A DNA stretch of 64,000 bases, taken from positions 3,150,730 to 3,214,729 of the forward strand of contig CP030887.1 of assembly GCA_006969905.1 (NCBI GenBank), given 5' to 3'. Every line of letters starts with the position of its first letter. The first letter of the stretch is position 1. Below the pieces are notes generated by a model that was given only the letters and a program-made list of their open reading frames with translations, was not told the origin of the DNA and searched no databases. Below, piece by piece: positions 7,894-15,972 of the stretch. The DNA is from Balneolaceae bacterium (GTDB lineage: Bacteria > Bacteroidota > Rhodothermia > Balneolales > Balneolaceae). A program made the position numbers and the translations under genes.

Positions 7894-8709
7894 TTATCTC
7901 CCCTCCAAAATCTCAGGGATTCGATTATATAATTCAGGGTTATTGTGAATCCAGCCGTGGCGCTGTTCAGGCAATACAAAATAGCGGTCTTCTTCTTTAA
8001 GCAATTCTGTTAGTTTTATAGATCGTTCTACCGGGAGAATTTCGTCCGCCCCGGCATAAAAAATGGTAATGGGCTCTTCGATCTTTGGAATAGCTTTATC
8101 TGTACGAAGTGGGAATTTCATCAAAAAGGAAGGTAAAAACGGATACGAATTATTCTTCATATCAACCATACTGTAGTAAGGCGTCCAAAGCATCAGGCCT
8201 TTGGGATCGTTTGCTGCTGCCACTTGTGCCGCCACACCGGTACCCATCGAATATCCCACTAAAAAAATATCTTCTTCCTCGTATTCTTTGGTCATTTCGT
8301 TGTAGATGTGTTTCATATCCCCTATCAAATCATCTTCGTTTTTTATCACCCCGGTGCTTAACCCAAACCCCCGGTAATCGGGATACAGTACATCATAGCC
8401 TTCTTCTAAAAATATCTCATATTTTTGGGGGCTTGTTTGATTATTGCCTGCATTTCCGTGATAAAAAATCACAAGTCCCCTCAATGAATCATCCGTTCGG
8501 GCATGTATGGCGTGAATACGGGCCTCATCTTCTACCTCAAACCAGCGTTCTTCAAAGTCGAAGTCATAAGAATAGGTATGACCTTCCGGTAATGGTGTGG
8601 GATGGAAAAGAATATCATCCTGTATATTATAGAAGTACACACAGATAAGTACATACAGCACCGAAAGCGTGATACCGGAATTTAATAAGGATTTTTTAAA
8701 ACGACTCAT
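7894..8709 (-). CDS. membrane-anchored alpha/beta hydrolase
   Basis: A 271-residue protein with an N-terminal hydrophobic anchor (about residues 10-28), so the hydrolase domain is probably periplasmic. The fold shows an oxyanion-type segment (YHGNAGN), DYRGFGLS, and the nucleophile elbow GYSMGTG with the catalytic serine. A late Asp in AGADEILP and a terminal His in RHGWIH complete the triad. It resembles the ABHD13/YqkD-like group of serine hydrolases. Its substrate is unknown. It is the first gene of a two-gene operon with rmuC. Confidence 0.85.
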   Translation of the reverse strand: MSRFKKSLLNSGITLSVLYVLICVYFYNIQDDILFHPTPLPEGHTYSYDFDFEERWFEVEDEARIHAIHARTDDSLRGLVIFYHGNAGNNQTSPQKYEIFLEEGYDVLYPDYRGFGLSTGVIKNEDDLIGDMKHIYNEMTKEYEEEDIFLVGYSMGTGVAAQVAAANDPKGLMLWTPYYSMVDMKNNSYPFLPSFLMKFPLRTDKAIPKIEEPITIFYAGADEILPVERSIKLTELLKEEDRYFVLPEQRHGWIHNNPELYNRIPEILEGR

Positions 8710-8778
8710 GGCTGGGATGATAATGATTTTTGTTCATCATCTTTTGAGAAAAACACCCTGATAACAATTTAGGTTTCA

Positions 8779-10281
8779 TTACTGGTGCTTTACAAATAAT
8801 CGCTCGGCAAGATCAAATACACCCTGAACCAATAAAGCCAGTACGGCTGCCGGAATAGCTCCTTCAAGAATCAAAGGGACACTATCCAGGCGAATACCCG
8901 TTAGAATGGGCTGTCCATACCCTCCTGCTCCGATTAAGGCACCCAGTGTAGCTGTACCCACATTAATGACAGCTGCTGTTTTAATACCTGCCAACATAGT
9001 GGGCAAAGCCAAAGGCAACTCAATCTTTCTCAATATAACTGATGGCGGCAAACCCAATGCCAGGGCAGATTCCTTTACAGGCGGAGAGATACCTTTAATT
9101 CCTGCATGTGTATTTCTAACAACAGGTAATAAACTGTACAGGAAAAGAGCGGCCATTGCCGGAACAGCTCCGATACCCAACAACGGAATCATAAAAACGA
9201 GTAATGCTAAAGAAGGAATGGTTTGCAGAATGCCTACTGTACCCAAAATAGCTCCTTCTGTTTGGGTAAATTTTGCAGCTACAATTCCTAAAGGTACAGC
9301 TATAAGGATAGCCAGAGCTAATGAAAACCCTACCAGGTATAAATGCTGAGCAGTGGTGTCTAATAATCTCTTCCAAAAAGATTCGGCTTTTACCTCGTTT
9401 TTTATACCTAATGTCTTATCCAGGAACCGGGAGGCTACGAGTTCATCAGGTATACCCCTCAGCTTAACATCTGCATTCATCGCGATCATATCCGGCTCAG
9501 AAACCTTTCCTTCAAGCTGGGTAAGAGCAAAGATCAATTCCGGGTACAGCTCTTCCAATTCTGAGCGATACAGGAATACGGCTTCATAGCGGGGGAAAAA
9601 TCCCCGGTCATCGTCCAGCACTTTGATGTCATAATAGTTGATCTCGGCATCGGTTGAGTACAGGTCAATCAAGTCAATATCTTTTGCTTCAAGTCCACGG
9701 TATGCTAAGTCATGATCAAGCCCGGTTACATCTTTGTGATCCAGTTGGTACGCCTCTTTCAAACCTCTCCAGCCATCTGCCCGGTCAATAAATTCATTAC
9801 TGAACCCCAAAGACAGGTTCTCATGATCCTGAAGATCAGAGATATTTGAAATACTCAACTCTTCTGCGGTGGATGAAAGCATACCTATTGCATAGGTATT
9901 GTTGAACCCCAACGGTTTTGTGGCCTTTAACCCGTACTCTGACAGTGCAGTATTAAGCTGTTTATGAGTAGAAATATCCGCTCCTCCCAATATTTCCTGT
10001 ATGATAGTACCTGTGTATTCAGGGTACATATCGATCTCTTTTTCCAGCAAAGCATTCCACAAAATACGTGTACCTCCCAGCTGTTCGAAAAACTCTGCCT
10101 CGTACCCTTCTGCCTCAATACGCTGCGAAATAATCTTTCCAAGAATTACAGATTCGGTAAAAAGCTTACTCCCCACTTTGATTGATTCCTGGGCAGGTGC
10201 TACTCCCGGTATAAGTAATAAAGGTATCAGCAAAGCAAGCTTTACCAAATTAGATCTCAATATCTTTTCTTTTGCTACCAT
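8779..10281 (-). CDS. osmoprotectant ABC transporter, binding protein-permease fusion
   Basis: Exported glycine-betaine/choline-type binding domain (about residues 30-285: VGSKLFTESVILGKI, YPEYTGTI) joined to an OpuB/ProW-like permease (about 300-500) with five or six helices and the ATPase-contact loop (ESALALGLPPSVILRKIELPLALP). The frame is open further upstream to 10344. However, the ATG at 10281 immediately precedes an excellent signal peptide and falls just after the ATPase stop (10286), so 10281 is the chosen start. Together with the ATPase it should make a complete importer for compatible solutes such as glycine betaine or choline. The exact ligand is not predictable by eye. Confidence 0.88.
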   Translation of the reverse strand: MVAKEKILRSNLVKLALLIPLLLIPGVAPAQESIKVGSKLFTESVILGKIISQRIEAEGYEAEFFEQLGGTRILWNALLEKEIDMYPEYTGTIIQEILGGADISTHKQLNTALSEYGLKATKPLGFNNTYAIGMLSSTAEELSISNISDLQDHENLSLGFSNEFIDRADGWRGLKEAYQLDHKDVTGLDHDLAYRGLEAKDIDLIDLYSTDAEINYYDIKVLDDDRGFFPRYEAVFLYRSELEELYPELIFALTQLEGKVSEPDMIAMNADVKLRGIPDELVASRFLDKTLGIKNEVKAESFWKRLLDTTAQHLYLVGFSLALAILIAVPLGIVAAKFTQTEGAILGTVGILQTIPSLALLVFMIPLLGIGAVPAMAALFLYSLLPVVRNTHAGIKGISPPVKESALALGLPPSVILRKIELPLALPTMLAGIKTAAVINVGTATLGALIGAGGYGQPILTGIRLDSVPLILEGAIPAAVLALLVQGVFDLAERLFVKHQ

Positions 10282-10285
10282 TGAT

Positions 10286-11041
10286 CTATCCCAGGCTTTC
10301 CAGCGGGCTTCTTTGGGCTGAAATGAATTGTTCAACAAACTCATTGTTTGGCTTTTTGAGGATATCTTTGATTCCTCCTTTTTGCTCGATTCTGCCCATT
10401 TTCATAATTACTATCTCATCTCCTAAAAATGCGGCTTCCCCTAAATCGTGAGTGACCAACAAAACGGTTTTATGCAGCTTCTCAAAAATAGCTTTTAAAT
10501 CCTTTTGCAACTCATATCTCACCAAAGGATCTATGGAGCCCAGTGGTTCATCAAGCAGTATAATTTCCGGGTCTAACATCAGGGCCCGCATCAGGCTTAT
10601 TCTTTGTTGCTGCCCCCCTGAAAGCTCACCGGGATAACGATCCAGCATAGACATCTCGATCTTGGTTAACTGCGCCAGTTCTTCAATCCTGTGAGACACT
10701 TTGTTAGAATCCCATTTCAAAAAATCTGTGACTAGTGTACAGTTTTGCCTGTTTGTAAGATGGGGAAACAATCCTCCTTTCTGGATTACATATCCCATCT
10801 TCCTTCGAAGTTCTAATACATTTTCTTTTGTAAGTACTTCACCCGCAATGGATACTGATCCTGAATCTTGCCCAATCAGTCCCATAATAATTCGCAGCAG
10901 CGTTGACTTCCCGCACCCGCTGGGGCCAATGAGTGAAACCGTTTTACCTTTAGGTATATTCAAAGTTAAATCTTCCACGGCTGTGTTGGAGCCATATACC
11001 TTCGTTATATTGGAGACTGAGATCATACATGAAGGTAACAT
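10286..11041 (-). CDS. osmoprotectant ABC transporter ATP-binding protein
   Basis: A 251-residue ABC ATPase. Walker A is GPSGCGKST, the signature is LSGGQQQR, Walker B is IILLDEP, and the switch histidine is in VTHD. No C-terminal CBS domains are present, unlike OpuAA, so it is closer to the OpuBA/OsmV-like short forms. A second start at 11026 (MISVSN) fits the usual N-terminus of the family as well or better. It is the first gene of the transporter operon and is separated from the small-protein gene upstream by a minus-strand terminator. Confidence 0.9.
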   Translation of the reverse strand: MLPSCMISVSNITKVYGSNTAVEDLTLNIPKGKTVSLIGPSGCGKSTLLRIIMGLIGQDSGSVSIAGEVLTKENVLELRRKMGYVIQKGGLFPHLTNRQNCTLVTDFLKWDSNKVSHRIEELAQLTKIEMSMLDRYPGELSGGQQQRISLMRALMLDPEIILLDEPLGSIDPLVRYELQKDLKAIFEKLHKTVLLVTHDLGEAAFLGDEIVIMKMGRIEQKGGIKDILKKPNNEFVEQFISAQRSPLESLG

Positions 11042-11049
11042 TTGGGCAT

Positions 11050-11080
11050 AAAAAAACCCGGTCTACGTTGCAGGCCGGGC
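11050..11080 (-). terminator. rho-independent terminator
   Basis: On the minus strand, a CCCGG/CCGGG stem with a loop of about 13 bases is followed by seven T. It lies 20 bases after the stop of the small CTERM-like gene and just before the ATPase start, so it separates the two transcription units. Confidence 0.65.
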
Positions 11081-11099
11081 TTTGATAGTCATTAAGCGT

Positions 11100-11303
11100 T
11101 TAGATATCGCTCTGTTCTTCACGCTTTTTCTTATCACGAAGCTTTTTGATAGCATAAGCTCCACCGGCTGCTGCCAGTAGGGCAAGTCCTCCGTCAATGG
11201 GAGCCTGGCTCGGAGCTGCAGGTAAACCCGGTTGTGCAATAGCTAATGCTGAAAAAAGAAATACAATAGTAAGAGCCTGTAAAATCAAAATTGTTGTTTT
11301 CAT
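11100..11303 (-). CDS. small exported protein with PIDGG C-terminal sorting-like tail
   Basis: A 67-residue protein. It has a signal peptide (about residues 1-23, ending AIAQ), a short Pro/Ala linker, then PIDGG, a hydrophobic helix (LALLAAAGGAYAI) and a strongly basic end (KKLRDKKKREEQ). That motif-helix-basic order is the layout of C-terminal sorting signals such as PEP-CTERM, and a PID-type version is known by name in Bacteroidota annotation. Almost no mature protein remains between signal and tail. No exosortase is in this window. The function is unknown. Confidence 0.7.
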   Translation of the reverse strand: MKTTILILQALTIVFLFSALAIAQPGLPAAPSQAPIDGGLALLAAAGGAYAIKKLRDKKKREEQSDI

Positions 11304-11321
11304 ATTCTTGTCCTTTTAACT

Positions 11322-11362
11322 GTCCTTGCGAGGGAGCCTGCGAAGCGCGACCGTGGCAATGA
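11322..11362. repeat. REP-like palindromic remnant
   Basis: The stretch GTCCTTGCGAGGGAGC ... GCGACCGTGGCAATGAC lies in the 66-base gap between the T9SS protein and the small PIDGG protein. Its ends GTCCTTGC and GGCAATGAC are imperfect inverted copies. This is the dispersed GTCATTGCGAG-type palindrome, also seen at 14.4-14.6 kb. Confidence 0.45.
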
Positions 11363-11369
11363 CAAATAG

Positions 11370-14255
11370 TTATTTAATTAATGTCATTTTTCGTGTTTGC
11401 ACCTCGTTGCCCGATACTAACCGGTAATAGTACATCCCGCTTGCCACAGACGATGCATTCCAGTTAATGGTATGAACCCCTGAAGGTTTCACTTCATTAA
11501 CCAGCTCGGCCACTTTCTGTCCAACAATATTATAGACAGTCAGGCTTACCAGTCCGGCTTCTTCTAAACTGTACTTTATGGTAGTATTCGGGTTAAACGG
11601 ATTCGGGTAATTTTGCTCAAGAGCAAAATGGGCAGGCTGGCTTCCTGTTTCATTACTTACTGAGGTACCGGGTACTATAGTGAGCCCAAAGCGATTAGCT
11701 GATGAAGATTTTGCTTTCATAGGCTTTGCTGCCGGACCATCAAAAATACTTCGTGGATTTACTTTTGAAGCAACATTTGATACTGCATTAAATATATATT
11801 CACTTTCTGTTTTCATATCTACATTGATGCCTGTCTCATAGTCATGAAGAGTCATCTCCCAACCGGACGGGATGCTTTCTATTCCCTTCCAGGCAAATGT
11901 GAATACACCGTCTACACCAACAAACTGTGGTTGGAGACTCAGCGTCACTTCTTCTGTAAGATTAAATGGGAGTGATTCCACAGATTTAAGAATGGTTTCA
12001 CCCTGGTATTCTCCAACGAATGCCATCGTAGCATGCTTTAATGTAAAAGGAACCAATTTAGAGGCATCGGCCACATCCATACCAAATGCGGCATAGTCTC
12101 TGAAACTCAGCTTAATGGCTTCATCAAAAGTAGATTCAGATGATAGAGTAAAAGCAATATCGGCTTTATTTGGATTCTGTTTTGAAAAGAAAGTACCTGA
12201 TGTTACTGAAGTGGATCTTCCAGAAGTAGGGAATGTAATTCCTGTTGCAGCGTTTGCGTTTAAAACTTCGACCCAAAAACCTTGCCAGGGGGCTATAGTG
12301 GATGGCGCAGTACGGTCTAGTTGAGAATAGGTGGAACTCCCATCATTCCAAAACTGAACGTTATTCTGAATCGCTCCACCGGTTACAGTGATACTATTTA
12401 AATTGTAATTAGAAGTAAAAGGGTTTCCTACCAGCGTATAATAGCTATTGGCAAGCCCTGTACCCCCTGTTCCTACAGTACCTGCTGTATTTGACTTGTT
12501 CAACGTAACGGAAACATCTGACGAAGGCTCCGAACCTGTAACATCCAAAATCAGTGGCAATTCAGAACTTCCATTCTGAGTATTATTAAAGAAGTAAACC
12601 GCTAATCCATATCCATCAGTTAACGTTGTAGCACTTGAGGAAACTGCTTCATAAACTCCGCTATTGTCATAGGTGTAAATGGTAGCGCTGTCGGTATTGG
12701 ATGTGAACTGTGCACCAATTCCATCATCCGAGATATCAGCCCCGGTAGCCCCCGTTTTTGGAATAGAAAGGAGACGCCAACCTGCTGTTCCTGAAATCAA
12801 TACTCCTCCTGGTGCTACACCAAAGCCTCTTAAATCTCCAGTATTTGCGATAGAATTGTCAACTGTTTGAAATCGAGTACTCGGATCAGTAAAACCTGTA
12901 CTTGAACCCTCAGTAATCCCACTCTTTAACTCAATGTTTGAGTTTGCAGTACTCACCCCATTTTCACTCCAAGAACTTCCAGGATCAGTACCTTTGTTTT
13001 GACCGAAAATATCTTGTAAAGCACCTCCTAGTGTAATGCTAAGAGCATCATCACCATTAAAAGTAAAAGGGTCATCAACAAATAGAACTGTAGGATGATT
13101 AACCGTCATATATGCCGCTAGGGTATCGTGCCCTATTACCATCACTGCACCAGCAGCTAAGGTACCAGTACTTATAGTAGCTTCTGTCGAGCTAGAAGAA
13201 CCTCCTCCACTAAACCTGTTCACTACTAAGTTTGAGGTAGAAAAATCTATTGTTGAACCAGAGACATTCCATAATTCTATGCCTTTTGGGTCTGTACCTG
13301 AACCTGTCTCTATATATTGAGAAATGATTATATCTGAATCGAATGTACTTGTTGTTGCATTATCACTCTGAATCGTAGCATCGGTTTTATAATCAATACT
13401 AGCTCCTGAATTTGTATAGGAATAGATTTTAAAAAAGTATTCTGTACTACTACTCAAGTTTGTAAAAGAAGCCGTTTGAGTTCCTTGAGTTATGTTTAGA
13501 ACTCCTGCCCCATCAGATATATCTGTATCATCTGATTCAGCTGTTCCGTCTGTAGGGTCAGTAATTGATCCCAGACTAACACTACTTGTTTTAATTAAAT
13601 ATCCATCTGGGGTTACTGCTCCTGTCGCATCTGTCCAGGTTAAGTCAATTTGAGAAAAACCATTTGCTGTAGCAGTAAAAGAGGTTGGATGGTTTGTTGG
13701 TTCAGCTTTTAAAGCTGAAAAAGTAACTTTAAAATTATCTACTCCAGCATAGTCTGACCCCCCATTCTGTCGTACATAAATTATTACATATACATGATCT
13801 GATCCACCTGCAATACTTTCAGTAACAGTTCCAGAAGAATTTTTATCTAATTCTATCTCACCCTGACCTGTGGAATCCACAAAAACTTGATACCTAAATG
13901 TATCAGGCCCATCAAAACCGATTGTTTGCCAGTCAAAGCTTAACTCTACATTCGTCAATCCTGATACATCGACTGTGTCAAAAGTTAAAGTATGATCAAA
14001 TGCTCCTCCTCCATTTGCATTCTCAAGATCCTGCATAGCCCATAAGCTATCACCATTAGTACTACTTATGCCATTGAAGGGACTAGCCTCTGCGGCCCAG
14101 ACATCGCCTGATGTATTGTATGTAGCGGGAGAAGTAGTAAAGCCCCAATCGCTACTGGGATTATCTTCAAAGCTCTGCGAAAGAATAGTCGTCTGCCCAA
14201 ACCCCAAAGTTACAAAGAGCATACATGCCCCAATTGTCAGTAAAACTTTTTTCAT
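11370..14255 (-). CDS. T9SS-sorted surface protein with fibronectin and lamin-tail domains
   Basis: A 961-residue secreted protein. A signal peptide (residues 1-20, ending GFGQ) is followed by a jelly-roll-like beta domain (about 22-180) and a fibronectin type III domain (about 186-300, ITWTDATG-like core). Next come a lamin-tail-like domain (DIIISQYIETGSG...GIELWNVSG, about 308-420) and a long beta-rich region. The C-terminal type A T9SS sorting domain (about 875-961) contains ALEQNYPNPFNP and ends KMTLIK. Lamin-tail domains often accompany secreted nucleases or phosphatases, but no catalytic motif was found. It is probably attached to or released from the surface. Confidence 0.85.
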   Translation of the reverse strand: MKKVLLTIGACMLFVTLGFGQTTILSQSFEDNPSSDWGFTTSPATYNTSGDVWAAEASPFNGISSTNGDSLWAMQDLENANGGGAFDHTLTFDTVDVSGLTNVELSFDWQTIGFDGPDTFRYQVFVDSTGQGEIELDKNSSGTVTESIAGGSDHVYVIIYVRQNGGSDYAGVDNFKVTFSALKAEPTNHPTSFTATANGFSQIDLTWTDATGAVTPDGYLIKTSSVSLGSITDPTDGTAESDDTDISDGAGVLNITQGTQTASFTNLSSSTEYFFKIYSYTNSGASIDYKTDATIQSDNATTSTFDSDIIISQYIETGSGTDPKGIELWNVSGSTIDFSTSNLVVNRFSGGGSSSSTEATISTGTLAAGAVMVIGHDTLAAYMTVNHPTVLFVDDPFTFNGDDALSITLGGALQDIFGQNKGTDPGSSWSENGVSTANSNIELKSGITEGSSTGFTDPSTRFQTVDNSIANTGDLRGFGVAPGGVLISGTAGWRLLSIPKTGATGADISDDGIGAQFTSNTDSATIYTYDNSGVYEAVSSSATTLTDGYGLAVYFFNNTQNGSSELPLILDVTGSEPSSDVSVTLNKSNTAGTVGTGGTGLANSYYTLVGNPFTSNYNLNSITVTGGAIQNNVQFWNDGSSTYSQLDRTAPSTIAPWQGFWVEVLNANAATGITFPTSGRSTSVTSGTFFSKQNPNKADIAFTLSSESTFDEAIKLSFRDYAAFGMDVADASKLVPFTLKHATMAFVGEYQGETILKSVESLPFNLTEEVTLSLQPQFVGVDGVFTFAWKGIESIPSGWEMTLHDYETGINVDMKTESEYIFNAVSNVASKVNPRSIFDGPAAKPMKAKSSSANRFGLTIVPGTSVSNETGSQPAHFALEQNYPNPFNPNTTIKYSLEEAGLVSLTVYNIVGQKVAELVNEVKPSGVHTINWNASSVASGMYYYRLVSGNEVQTRKMTLIK

Positions 14256-14360
14256 GTAAACCCTTTAAATCATTAATTTTGATTGATGAGTTAGGTTAGT
14301 AAATCACATGTAATACATCAACCGAGCTATGTAAACAAACTATTAGCGTTTCGTTAAATA

Positions 14361-14391
14361 AAAAAAAGCAGTTGGTTAGACTGCTTTTTAT
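14361..14391. terminator. bidirectional rho-independent terminator
   Basis: A stem AAAAAGCAGT/ACTGCTTTTT (14363-14372 with 14380-14389) with a seven-base loop has A-runs and T-runs on both sides, so it can work in either direction. Its most likely use is to end the minus-strand 3-hydroxybutyryl-CoA dehydrogenase transcript before the T9SS gene. Confidence 0.7.
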
Positions 14392-14402
14392 TTAGTAGAT
14401 AC

Positions 14403-14575
14403 CATTGCTAAGCTCGCGATGACAGACTTGGCATAGATGCAATAGCTAATCGAAAAAAGTCATTACGAGAAGACTATTGCTCAATAAAGTTGAGGACAAC
14501 ATCGACGAAGTAATCTCCACGCACTAGCTGCCAAGCCCTTTTCAAGAGATTGCTTCGCTCGCAAAGACTATCAGT
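14403..14575. repeat. intergenic REP-like inverted repeat cluster
   Basis: The 315-base gap at 14256-14570 holds the terminator described separately and then this repeat cluster. A half-copy (CCATTGCTAAGCTCGCGATGAC, 14403 on) is followed by a long imperfect palindrome. Its left arm is GTCATTACGAG (about 14459) with GAAGTAATCTC, and its right arm is GAGATTGCTTCGCTCGC with AAAGAC (to about 14570). These are degenerate members of the GTCATTGCGAGC...GAAGCAATCTC family. The right arm reaches the last bases of the 3-hydroxybutyryl-CoA dehydrogenase gene. No gene is present in the gap. Confidence 0.55.
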
Positions 14576-15422
14576 ACTTATAGAACCCTTCCCCGGTTTT
14601 ATTGCCCAGCTTTCCTGCATCCACCATTTTAACAAGCAGTGGACATGGGCGGTATTTGGAATCTTTGAATCCTTCATATAAAACATTCAGGATATCGAGG
14701 CAAACATCAAGGCCAATAAAATCTGCCAGGCGAAGCGGCCCCATGGGGTGCGCCATACCCAGCTTCATCACCTCATCTACACTCTCAGCAGTGGCAACTC
14801 CTTCATGCACACAGAAAATGGCTTCATTAATCATCGGCATGAGTACCCGGTTGCTTACAAAGCCGGGAAAATCGTTTACAGGAACCGGAATTTTATTAAG
14901 CTTTTTTGAAGTTTCTTCAACAGCTGTGTAGGTGGCGTCATCTGTTTCCAGTCCCCTTACAATTTCCACCAGCTTCATTACAGGCACGGGATTAAAAAAG
15001 TGCATCCCAATAAACTTTTCGGGGCGATTAGTCGAAGCTGCTAATTTGGTTATTGAAATAGAGGAAGTATTGGATCCTAAAATTGCATGACCCGGAGCGC
15101 TTTTGTCAATAGCCTGCCATACCGTTTTTTTGATATCTAAATTTTCCGGAACAGCTTCCACTACTAAATCTGCCTCTTTTACCCCATCTGCTATATCAAG
15201 GTGAACGCTGATATTCGCAAGCGAATCATTTCTTTTTGCTTCATCAATCTTCTCTTTTGAAACCATTCTGTCCAGGTTCTTAGTAATAGTGCTTATCGCC
15301 CTGTCTGCAAACTCCTGTTGGGTTTCGATCAGATTTACCTTAAACCCGTTCATTGCAAAAACATGAGCAATTCCGTTACCCATAGTTCCGCCACCTATTA
15401 CCGCTACTTTTTTGATATCCAT
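14571..15422 (-). CDS. 3-hydroxybutyryl-CoA dehydrogenase
   Basis: A 283-residue cytosolic NAD(P)-dependent enzyme that interconverts 3-hydroxyacyl-CoA and 3-oxoacyl-CoA (butanoate, poly-hydroxybutyrate or fatty acid metabolism). The Rossmann loop is VIGGGTMGNGIA (residues 8-19). The catalytic region is GMHFFNPVPVMKLVEIV, with the active-site His in MHFFNP. The dimerisation domain carries NDFPGFVSNRVLMPMINEA. The length is that of the short single-function family (about 280-290). It stands alone with no thiolase or crotonase nearby. Confidence 0.93.
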   Translation of the reverse strand: MDIKKVAVIGGGTMGNGIAHVFAMNGFKVNLIETQQEFADRAISTITKNLDRMVSKEKIDEAKRNDSLANISVHLDIADGVKEADLVVEAVPENLDIKKTVWQAIDKSAPGHAILGSNTSSISITKLAASTNRPEKFIGMHFFNPVPVMKLVEIVRGLETDDATYTAVEETSKKLNKIPVPVNDFPGFVSNRVLMPMINEAIFCVHEGVATAESVDEVMKLGMAHPMGPLRLADFIGLDVCLDILNVLYEGFKDSKYRPCPLLVKMVDAGKLGNKTGEGFYKY

Positions 15423-15465
15423 TCCTGATGTAGTTTTTATTTCAAATTTCTGATAAGGTACGCAG

Positions 15466-15486
15466 TTTTGGAAGCGCTTTTCAAAT
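15466..15486. promoter_or_regulatory. imperfect palindrome centred on AAGCGCTT
   Basis: TTTTGGAAGCGCTTTTCAAA lies 44 bases upstream of the 3-hydroxybutyryl-CoA dehydrogenase start. The core AAGCGCTT is a perfect palindrome and the outer TTT/AAA also pair, with three central mismatches in the arms. It has the form of an operator, but the regulator is unknown. The same core appears at 30389-30398 and 55193-55204. Confidence 0.35.
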
Positions 15487-15490
15487 TATA

Positions 15491-15516
15491 TTGGATGCTG
15501 GATGCTAGAGGCTAGG
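15491..15516 (+). repeat. left flanking repeat of the four-helix-bundle cassette
   Basis: A short low-complexity stretch built of GGATGCT and AGAGGCT words (TTGGATGCTGGATGCTAGAG, continuing GCTAGG). Similar words in opposite orientation lie after the four-helix-bundle gene at 15939-15968. Confidence 0.45.
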
Positions 15517-15575
15517 CAAATGTCAATATTCATTAATTGATATTTATGGTTACCTTTTCAGGAAATAGAAATACT

Positions 15576-15935
15576 ATGATAAAGAGCTTTAAAGATTTAG
15601 AGGTTTATAATCTTTCTTTCCGACTGGCAATGGAAATATTTGAGTTAACAAGAAGCTTTCCCAAAGAAGAAATCTACTCACTGACATCTCAAATCGTAAG
15701 GTCCTCAAGATCAATTCCGGCCAACATTTCGGAAGGTTGGGCAAAAAGAACTTATCAAAGCGAGTTTAAGAAACACCTGGTCTATGCTTTAGGCTCATCT
15801 TCAGAAACCGAAACATGGTTAAATTTTAGCCTCAAATGCTCCTACATTTCAGAAGAAGAGTATGAAGCATTAACCGATAAACTTAACTCTGTAGGCAAAA
15901 TGCTAACAAAACTCCACCAAAACTGGAAATCCTGA
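15576..15935 (+). CDS. four-helix-bundle protein (S23 / IVP family)
   Basis: A 119-residue all-helical protein of the family first found encoded in intervening sequences of 23S rRNA genes. Diagnostic features are FKDLEVYNLSFRLAMEIF at the start, SQIVRSSRSIPANISEGW in the middle (the IxxNIAEG-type segment), and a final ALTDKLNSVGKMLTKLHQ helix. The frame is open back to 15537, but the ATG at 15576 gives the standard N-terminus and has an AGGAA ribosome site 12 bases upstream. The function is unknown; structures show pentamers. Here it lies outside any rRNA gene, between flanking repeats. Confidence 0.88.
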   Translation: MIKSFKDLEVYNLSFRLAMEIFELTRSFPKEEIYSLTSQIVRSSRSIPANISEGWAKRTYQSEFKKHLVYALGSSSETETWLNFSLKCSYISEEEYEALTDKLNSVGKMLTKLHQNWKS

Positions 15936-15938
15936 TGA

Positions 15939-15968
15939 GAACATCTAATATCCAACTTCCAGCCTCTT
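15939..15968 (-). repeat. right flanking repeat of the four-helix-bundle cassette
   Basis: Read on the minus strand this is AAGAGGCTGGAAGTTGGATA followed by TTAGATGTTC. It shares the AGAGGCT, TTGGAT and TAGATG-like words with 15491-15516 but in inverted orientation. It ends five bases before the ATG of the acylase gene. Confidence 0.45.
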
Positions 15969-15972
15969 AAAA

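Noticed and set aside
8109-8648. 179-codon plus-strand open frame
   Set aside because: It runs antisense through the alpha/beta hydrolase gene, and its translation is rich in Ser/Pro/Arg with no family features.
14474-14686. 70-codon minus-strand frame in the gap after the T9SS protein
   Set aside because: It overlaps the 3-hydroxybutyryl-CoA dehydrogenase gene in another frame and otherwise consists of the palindromic repeat.
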